A stretch of DNA of 64,000 bases from the NCBI GenBank assembly GCA_963921795.1, contig OY997643.1, positions 17,430,879 through 17,494,878 on the forward strand. Reading direction: 5' to 3'. The notes beneath the pieces are model-generated. The model did no database searches, was not told the DNA's origin, and worked only from the letters and a program-made list of their open reading frames with translations. This stretch comes from Nannobrachium achirus (lineage: Eukaryota > Chordata > Actinopteri > Myctophiformes > Myctophidae). Below are positions 58,401 to 64,000 of this stretch, piece by piece (positions within the stretch are counted from its first letter, which is position 1; every line of letters begins with the position of its first letter). The position numbers were made by a program, and so were the translations under genes.

Positions 58401-61261
58401 TAGCTTTTTATGACCTCGGGACTCGTCGGGAGCGCTCCCGATAATATCAAAAAAGCTTGATATTCTCGGGTCATCGGGTAGGAATCCTTTACAATTATTG
58501 TCGTCTGAATGAGCTCACGGGATTGCTTCAAATTATATGAAGCCAGCTCCTCCCTTTTTTTAGGCTGCGCAGAGTGTAGGCTATTCTGTCACCTCACAAT
58601 AGAACAGCCTACACTTTTATTATTATTATTAGCCTACTTACTTTTTACTTTAGCCTTCTTTCTCCCTAAAATGTTGTAATCACTTGTTCAAAAACGTTAT
58701 AGCCTATAGCGTTCTTTTTTTTCCCCTTTTTTTCTTCTGCGCAGTCATTTGGCCACAAGGCATGCAGTGTATCACCTCACGAAAGCCTTTCCCCACGACC
58801 ACACATGGGGATATATAATATCTTATTCATATAATGTAGGTCTAATACTCAAAGTCAGAGACATTCCATTGCATTCCTTTTTTTTTTTTTTACTTTACGT
58901 GCGGGCTGCGGGCACATCATTGCGCCTCTCGTGCTGTCAGTTTGTTCATTGGTCCTCAAAGAGGACCGCCAGTCCTTGGGGAGTTCCAGGGGGTCCCCAG
59001 CTAAATGATATTGAGGAACCTAGGCCTGTCCCTATTCTATATGCTTGGATGAGGTGGTGGGACAGTAAAAAAAAAAGCGAGAGGTTAAACTTTTTTTTTT
59101 TCTGCGACTGCACGCCCACAACGGCGAGGTTTGGACATTCATAATTGCTATTAGCTGATAATATATTTGGCTTGGAGTTGTCAAATCATCTTTTACGGCA
59201 TCACAACGGCAAGGTTTGGTTTGGCACGGCAATGTAGGCTACTAACGTTGGCTGGTAGGTATTCCATGTCGTCTCTCCACTGAAGTAGCAGTATCCAATC
59301 CAACATGTCCCGTTCGCAAAGTGAACCCTTTCATCATTATCCATCTTTGTTCAATGGTCCAAAACAGAGCTACCATGACAACAAAGTGACACGTTCTGAC
59401 AACTGACAACCTATATGAATATGATCTGATCTGTAGGCTTATTGTTTAAAATAACTGAATAGGCTATAAAGTGGAGTGCAAGTGGCTAAATCTCGATATT
59501 CCGACGGGGCAGTCATTTGGCGACAAGGCAGTGTATTCTATCACCTCACAAAAGCCTTTCCCCATATATATATATAATATATTTTTTATATTTATAAAAG
59601 ATAATACCGTAAATCACCATTTGAAACGCCTGTTTCAAATAAGTGCACGGTTCGTATAAGCGCCTGGGCCGTTATTTCTTATTTGCAATTAATATTATCC
59701 TTATTATGTTTTATATAAGAGCCCGGGCTATTATTTGTTTGGTTGTTTGGTATTAATTGCTATTTATTCAACTTAACTGGTCATTTATGTTGCATGGCAG
59801 TGGTGCGCTGAAAACAGCAAATCTAGAAGCTCACAGCAGTGCTGTGACAGCACGTTGCAAGTCCAACGCACCGCACTCACTGTGCGTCGCTAGGGTCATA
59901 TGTTGCATGACGGTAGTGCGCTGAAAACTGCAAATCTACAAGCTCACAGCCCTGTGGACAGACACTTCTAAAAATGTATATGCTGCCCAGCCCAGCCCAG
60001 TCAGCCCAGTGCTACCGTCGGGGAACAGATTGGACTCCAAAAAAAGAGAGAGGAAAAAAAGAGTCTGCTGCTCTCTGCGCACTGCTGGATCAGAATAACT
60101 CATTAGGCCTACCTGTTGCTGCCTCTTTTTATCCAGTCCGCATTTTGAAGAAGTAATCCATTATTTTGAGGTGCAAGGGGAATGTAGAAGGCTTAATCAT
60201 AATTCAGTGGAGCTGTTCAGTGGTCATGTCAGCGAGTCAGAACACCGCAGCTGCAGGACTTCTGCGCTAATTGGGTCGTTGGCTCGTTGACTACAGACCT
60301 AGATGCGTCTTTGCTGGCATGCGGTAATTGATTATTTTGGAGAAAGATTCCCTTTAGTATACATAATAGTCCATTTGGTTACCATTTGGTCTCCATCATT
60401 AAGCTGGGGATCACCTGGAACACCCTCATTGTCAAAACATTAAACAAATGGCAATTAAACTGACGTTAGATAGCAAATATATTTGTTTAATTTCGTCATT
60501 TTAATATTATAAAATCACAACCCATTTCCTTAGAATATATGTATGTAAACATGGTTTCATCTTAAAGGAACCCTTTCTGTAGGCCTACATCTTGTACCCC
60601 TGTGGGTCCCGATCCACAGGTTGAGAACCATCTAGTCGCGTCTCTCATGGCACCACCCCCCCGAGATCGTGGGTGGCTAGAATCGCGAGACGTCGGTCTC
60701 ATTTGTAATGGTCTGAGATATTTCACTTGGCACAGCGGGATATACCGGGCCCGAATTCAAGAAAGAGGATCGCTGTCGTTTGAAATGAACACCGATAAAC
60801 CCCCGGGCACGAGATCTGATCTGACCCAACATCGCGTCTCGTCTGTGGGGCCTTTAAACCAGATGTTCTCAGGTTCCAGTACTTGTATTATTCTGTTGCT
60901 TTACTCACACGGTCCCTGGCACGCTTCCTGTTTGAATGGTCAACCTCATCAGAGGATCCCAGATTCCCACCTTTCTTGCAGTAACTGGAACAAAAAAGAA
61001 ATTCACTAATAATTAAGCTTAATGTATATTTTAAGCAACATTAATATGTTGAATGACTAATAATGAATGAATGACTAAATGACTCCCTCCAACAGACTCG
61101 TTTTTGTCTGTTTCCAGCTCAAGATTCATACATTCAACTTTAAATTAAATGACATACCTGTAATCAAGTCTTAAAAAACCCTCTACAAACACTTTTCTGT
61201 ATTCTGTATCAACAAGCTCAAAATTTGTCACATCACAACACGTTGTGAGCTTGTAGATATG

Positions 61262-61331
<70 letters not shown>

Positions 61332-61461
61332 TATATCTATATATCTATATCTATATAGATATATATATATAGATATATAGATAGATATAGATATAGATAG
61401 ATATATAGATCTACATTTTTAACCTACATTTTTCACAACACATTGTGAGCTTGTAGATATG

Positions 61462-61538
<77 letters not shown>

Positions 61539-63776
61539 TAGATATAGGTATATAGATCTACATTTTTCAAAATATATTTGGAAAAAAAGTAAAAGAAATT
61601 GAATATTTGAAACAAGGTAACACAAATCTTGTATGGGGGTCCCTGGCCCCACATATTTTTAGATGGGGGTCTGCAGACAAATGTATGCACAACAAATTGC
61701 TGAAGTAGCAATAGGCTTATAGGCTCCACTCCACTCTATGCTATGAGAGCTGCTGGGTTCTGTTGGGGAAACTGGACAACAGGGTCTTTATGCCTAATAG
61801 ACCCCATGGACAGTCATTTTGGAATCAATATAAGTAGGAAAATGAGCCTAGATGTTATTTAGTGCGAGGCAACCCTAACCCTACAAGTCACATATCCACA
61901 AAGTGAGGAAAAATCACTTTGTGGTTCTGTATGTCCTCACAACCAACCTCATTGACCGGATGTCCGGATTAAAACGATCCATTTAAAGTGTGTTCTATGG
62001 GGAGTTTCATCGATGGCCTATGCATGTTCCTAAGGGAATTTAAAGGCCTAAGTATAAGTAAGTAAGAATGAGAATGAAAAAATATAATATTATACATTTT
62101 ATTATTTTCATGTATTTTTCAAAACGAAATTCCGGGAATGACATTACTTTTTCATCAGATTTTTGAGAAGGAAGTTCTCATGTTTCTCAAGACCGTTGTA
62201 GAAGATGACTTTGGCTTCTGGTGAGGTCAGGAGTTTATAAAGTTCCCTCATCTTCCCCATGTTGGTGGTAGGAGCCATCACTTCTTCGTAGACCTCACGT
62301 TGGATGACCTTCTTTGTAAGAAGCAGATCGGCTATGGGTTTGACCATGTTCACTCGCTGAACCAGGTCATCCATATGGTCATCGACAAACTGAATTGCTG
62401 TAGGTAACGGGAATGAAAATTCAGTTATCGGTATATCTTTGGGGCAACACTCATTTGAACATGTTTCTGAACATGCTGTCTTAAAATGAAAGGACTGCAT
62501 CCCTCAGTTATTGGAATATTAGCCAGTTTGTGTAATAGTGTTTGTGTACTGTATTTAAGCCAATCTTAATAATCTTTTAAACACACACACACACACACAC
62601 ACCTTTCTCTTCTTAATTATTACCCCTTTGTATGTATACATTTGTTTTTCAATTATTATTACTTATGCTACAATTTCGGAGCAGCCTAACTACAATATGT
62701 TTCTCTTATCTACCTGTACTAGTGATGCGCGGGCCGACCCGTTGACAGTGGACCCACAAGATTTCAGACTCAATTGGCGATCGGCGGGGTGGGCGGGTTA
62801 TCACCATTCTCATTTGCAAAAAAATAACCAAGAACTATTACCTGCTCTTATTTGCCTTTTATTCGTCTCCCCCATATCGCGAGTCTTGAATCTGGTGATT
62901 AATCAATAGCTAAACAGGATTTAATATTGTCCGTCTTTTGCTGTCTGTTTGAAGTGAGAGGCGCTGTATAAATATGATTGACATAAAACTTGAAACGCCA
63001 TTGGATGCCCCGACGATTTCCCCCGAATTAGAGAGAATGAACATGTCTTTTTGCTGTCAAATAATAGTAAAGAACCCCATATTGTGCTACTGTAGACCTT
63101 TCTCTTTGGGTACTAAGAAGAGCGGTATATAAAGATGAGCTATTGTGGTGATGATTATCATCTTTTCTTTTTAATGCGGGTTGCGGGGCGGGCGGATTTG
63201 TTGATTTGTATATCGCTCTGCGGGGTGGGCGGGTTAGGTTCCGTGGGGGCTATGCGGTGCGGCTTATGAAAAAACCTGACCCGCGCATCACTAACCTGTA
63301 CACGAGACATAACAATAAAAGACCACCTTGTAACCCCTTGTAAATAGTGTGAAACTATACAGAGTGCAGGTAAACCCAGTGTGAACAGCTTGTTAGACCA
63401 TGTCATCAATTTACTGTAGAACCTGCTCATAGGGGCCTTTTCTACCGGTTCCAGAACCAGTGCCCGTTCAACTTTCTTGGAACATTGGTTTGTTCTTGCG
63501 AACCGGCTTGCGTTTCCACCAGATTTAACCAGAGGAACCAAGGATTTTGTGGTTCCCGTTCGGAACCAACCTCTACGGTTCGGAAGCAACTCCGGTTCTC
63601 GGTTGAAAAGCACACCTCTGGTTCATCCCATAGGTGGGAGAAAGAACCAGAACCGGTTATTTGCCGGTGGAAAAGGCCCCAAAATAGCGCCAGCTCACCT
63701 TCAGCATCAGTGACTCCACTCCCTGTTGAAGTCCTCAGTGGTGGGACAGCGCCTGCTGAGTCTAACATCACAGACC
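52222..63776 (-). CDS. CARD-containing caspase with caspase-8-like protease, 9 exons, 5' end off window
   Basis: Caspases are cysteine proteases of cell death and inflammation; a CARD recruits them to signalling platforms. Nine minus-strand exons join with GT-AG borders and matching phases: 63776-63699, 62397-62148, 60984-60909, 57791-57710, 57236-57210, 56242-56208, 56065-55966, 55237-54685 and 52411-52222 (about 463 residues). In order the product has a linker, a CARD, a low-complexity linker, the p20 subunit (DSDPRGCCLILENE, catalytic His in CCILSHGGEDG, catalytic Cys in FFFQACRGE) and p10 (DFLLGFATIHQCPALRHPDA, GTWYIQTLCEELENGCPRGD, then DDILKILTRVN). The p20/p10 wording resembles caspase-8/10, whereas those normally carry death-effector domains; a fish CARD-bearing caspase-8 paralogue fits best. 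Both catalytic residues are present, so it is probably active. The start codon is not seen. Confidence 0.9.
53324..53572. repeat. Perfect 249-bp palindrome of a CTGAGGAAGGCC...GGCCGAAAC repeat
   Basis: Arms 53324-53443 and 53453-53572 are exact reverse complements (120 bp each) around a 9-base spacer, in the last intron of the caspase gene. Confidence 0.95.
53916..53962. repeat. (ATATC)n microsatellite
   Basis: About eight copies of CATAT. Confidence 0.9.
54685..55237 (-). CDS. Caspase exon with catalytic His and Cys
   Basis: The exon is 553 nt, with acceptor CACTCGCAG and donor CCAAG|GTAAAG. It covers FSWLGFTV, CFVCCILSHGGEDGVCGTDG (His), LLAKPKVFFFQACRGEE (Cys), a presumed cleavage linker with several Asp (DGDEDAPD), and the start of p10 (DFLLGFATIH...RHPDAGTWYIQ). 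The aromatic residue usual before the conserved Arg is replaced by Leu (ALRHP). Confidence 0.96.
55764..55882 (+). mobile_element. LINE 3' UTR fragment with (TCAA)n tail
   Basis: This is the reverse complement of the 1087-1200 region: TCTCCTTTTAGTAGACCTTG, then CAATCAATCAATCAA. It lies in an intron of the caspase gene. Confidence 0.85.
55966..56065 (-). CDS. Caspase exon, start of p20
   Basis: The exon is 100 nt, with acceptor TTCTATAG and donor TTCTC|GTGAGT. It encodes DYKMDSDPRGCCLILENEKF and KDRDGTEQDS, the opening YxM...PRG.CLI..N block of caspases. Confidence 0.92.
56208..56242 (-). CDS. Caspase micro-exon, linker
   Basis: The exon is 35 nt, with acceptor CTCTCTTAG and donor GAGAG|GTGATG. 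It encodes LDTLPPEPERE just before the protease domain. Confidence 0.83.
56627..57075. mobile_element. hAT MITE, reverse copy of 27736-28224
   Basis: Starts CAGTGGCGTCTGTTCAG and contains the palindrome 56648-56728 with a CGCGC-rich loop. The far end breaks off after GCATACCCCTGCCA. It lies in a caspase intron. Confidence 0.85.
57210..57236 (-). CDS. Caspase micro-exon, linker
   Basis: The exon is 27 nt, with acceptor TTCTTGCAG and donor GGCAG|GTGAGT. It encodes PLPKEPAVA, and was found from splice sites and phase. Confidence 0.8.
57710..57791 (-). CDS. Caspase exon, linker
   Basis: The exon is 82 nt, with acceptor TACCACAG and donor GAGC|GTAAGT. It encodes EEASGITNNDTFSGSEQKEQ plus QRTCEDE, hydrophilic. 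Confidence 0.82.
58742..59570. repeat. Spaced direct repeat of about 60 bp
   Basis: GCAGTCATTTGG and TATCACCTCAC...AAAGCCTTTCCCCA occur at 58742-58800 and 59508-59566, about 766 bp apart. Confidence 0.7.
59808..59952. repeat. Two hairpin-repeat half copies in tandem
   Basis: GCGCTGAAAACAGCAAATCT (about 59808) and GCGCTGAAAACTGCAAATCT (about 59920) each lead into AAGCTCACAGC, 110-115 bp apart. Confidence 0.7.
60909..60984 (-). CDS. Caspase exon, linker
   Basis: The exon is 76 nt, with a strong acceptor (pyrimidine-rich, TTGTTCCAG) and donor CCGT|GTGAGT. It encodes YCKKGGNLGSSDEVDHSNRK and RARDR, a charged linker. Phases match both neighbours. Confidence 0.8.
61204..61560. repeat. Hairpin half copies beside (AT)n and (ATAG)n arrays
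   Basis: GTTGTGAGCTTGTAGATATG at 61243 and ATTGTGAGCTTGTAGATATG at 61444 each run directly into ATATAT. AGAT tetramers follow. The two halves repeat a 200-bp unit. Confidence 0.85.
61685..61870. mobile_element. Single arm of the 9100-9732 foldback element
   Basis: Shares CTGCTGGGTTCTG, GGGGAAACTGGACAACAGG and ATAGACCCCATGGAC with the arms at 9.1-9.7 kb. Confidence 0.8.
62148..62397 (-). CDS. Caspase exon: CARD
   Basis: The exon is 250 nt, with acceptor TTACCTACAG and donor AAAAA|GTAATG. It encodes a complete CARD of about 83 residues: AIQFVDDHMDDLVQRVNMV, KPIADLLLTKKVIQREVYEE, GKMRELYKLLTSPEAKVIFY and LEKHENFLLKNL. If unspliced, the frame also runs from an ATG at 62500 to a TAA at 62144, which could be mistaken for a CARD-only protein. 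Splice phases favour the joined gene. Confidence 0.88.
62720..63293. mobile_element. hAT-type MITE with 8-bp target duplication
   Basis: Ends TAGTGATGCGCGGG and CCCGCGCATCACTA. ACCTGTAC is at 62712-62719 and 63294-63301. It sits in the first visible intron of the caspase gene. Confidence 0.92.
63432..63680. mobile_element. MITE of the GGGGCCTTTTC family
   Basis: Ends GGGGCCTTTTCTACCGG and CCGGTGGAAAAGGCCCC. The interior is rich in GGTTC/GAACC. It ends about 20 bp from the 63699 exon donor. Confidence 0.85.
63699..63776 (-). CDS. Caspase exon, N-terminal linker
   Basis: The exon is 78 nt, with acceptor CTTTACAG and donor GAAG|GTGAGC. It encodes SVMLDSAGAVPPLRTSTGSG and VTDAE, with no domain seen. 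It ends one base into a codon, which fits the leading CA of the CARD exon. Confidence 0.7.
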
Positions 63777-63821
63777 CTGTAAAGCAGTAATACATACTGT
63801 ATGTCATAATACCATAGGAGC

Positions 63822-64000
63822 TAGGTGTGTAACGATATAGTAACTGAATCGAAATATCGTTTTTAACTTAAAAAATCGAAGTATATCGAAATGAAAACAG
63901 CAAAAATCGAATCGTATCGTTTGATTTTGTATCGTATCGAATCGGCAGTGCAAAGAATCGATTGTATCGATACTACCTACTTATTGCATTTTTAAGAAGA
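63822..64000. mobile_element. Left end of a hAT-like element, cut by the window edge
   Basis: TAGGTGTGTAACGATA followed by GAATCGAAATATCG and repeated ATCGAATCGTATCG resembles a common fish hAT MITE terminus. Confidence 0.55.

Larger units (their letters stand above)
57800..60900. other. Large caspase intron, mostly unrecognised
   Basis: Contains GCAC-rich repeats (57920-57962), a CGGGA-rich inverted segment (58260-58490), the 58742/59508 direct repeat and two hairpin halves. No further caspase exon is seen on the minus strand between 57791 and 60909. Confidence 0.5.

Noticed and set aside
62581-62603. Short (AC)n run at 62581-62603
   Set aside because: Real, but too short to matter beside the larger arrays.

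Overview
This window is nuclear genomic DNA from a ray-finned (teleost-type) fish. The evidence is split vertebrate genes with GT-AG introns, very dense (AC)n arrays, hAT, Harbinger and piggyBac-type MITEs, fish LINE and SINE pieces, and a fish vomeronasal-type (OlfC/V2R) receptor. No bacterial operons, CRISPR arrays, rRNA or viral genes are visible.

Three host genes can be assembled exon by exon, all on the minus strand. (1) Positions 189-21912 hold a DENND2D-type DENN-domain Rab exchange factor. Nine exons join in frame and the C-terminus lies beyond the left edge. (2) Positions 41173-44467 hold the 3' part of a family C vomeronasal/OlfC receptor: half of the ligand-binding domain, the cysteine-rich domain and the seven-transmembrane exon. 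No upstream exons are found, so it is probably a 5'-truncated relic. (3) Positions 52222-63776 hold a CARD-containing caspase whose protease domain resembles caspase-8. Nine exons join in frame and the 5' end lies beyond the right edge.

Layout. 0.2-22 kb: dennd2d, with introns filled by nested hAT elements, a LINE, an L1-like ORF2 remnant and microsatellites; three introns begin with tandem copies of the preceding exon end. 22-39 kb: no host exon recognised; MITEs, an L1-like fragment, a twice-invaded hAT, a 36-bp minisatellite and a nearly perfect 542-bp palindrome. 39-41 kb: a roughly 125-bp tandem array with promoter-like boxes. 41-44.5 kb: the receptor. 44.5-52 kb: repeats, including a cluster of TGTCACACCATATG-like motifs around a small ORF. 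52-64 kb: the caspase, whose introns carry a perfect 249-bp palindrome and more MITEs.

The strongest unexplained signal is a short palindromic hairpin (arm core GCAGATCTACAAGCTCACAA, usually bordered by AAAATA and TATTTT). About 30 whole or half copies are scattered over the window, inside several different MITE families. Within a copy the two arms often carry matching substitutions. I cannot name a known family for it.

The three genes do not form a pathway. Stretches where I recognise little include 13.7-14.9, 16.3-17.3, 28.3-29.9, 32.8-34, 36.4-37.5, 45.1-46.5 and 57.8-60.9 kb.
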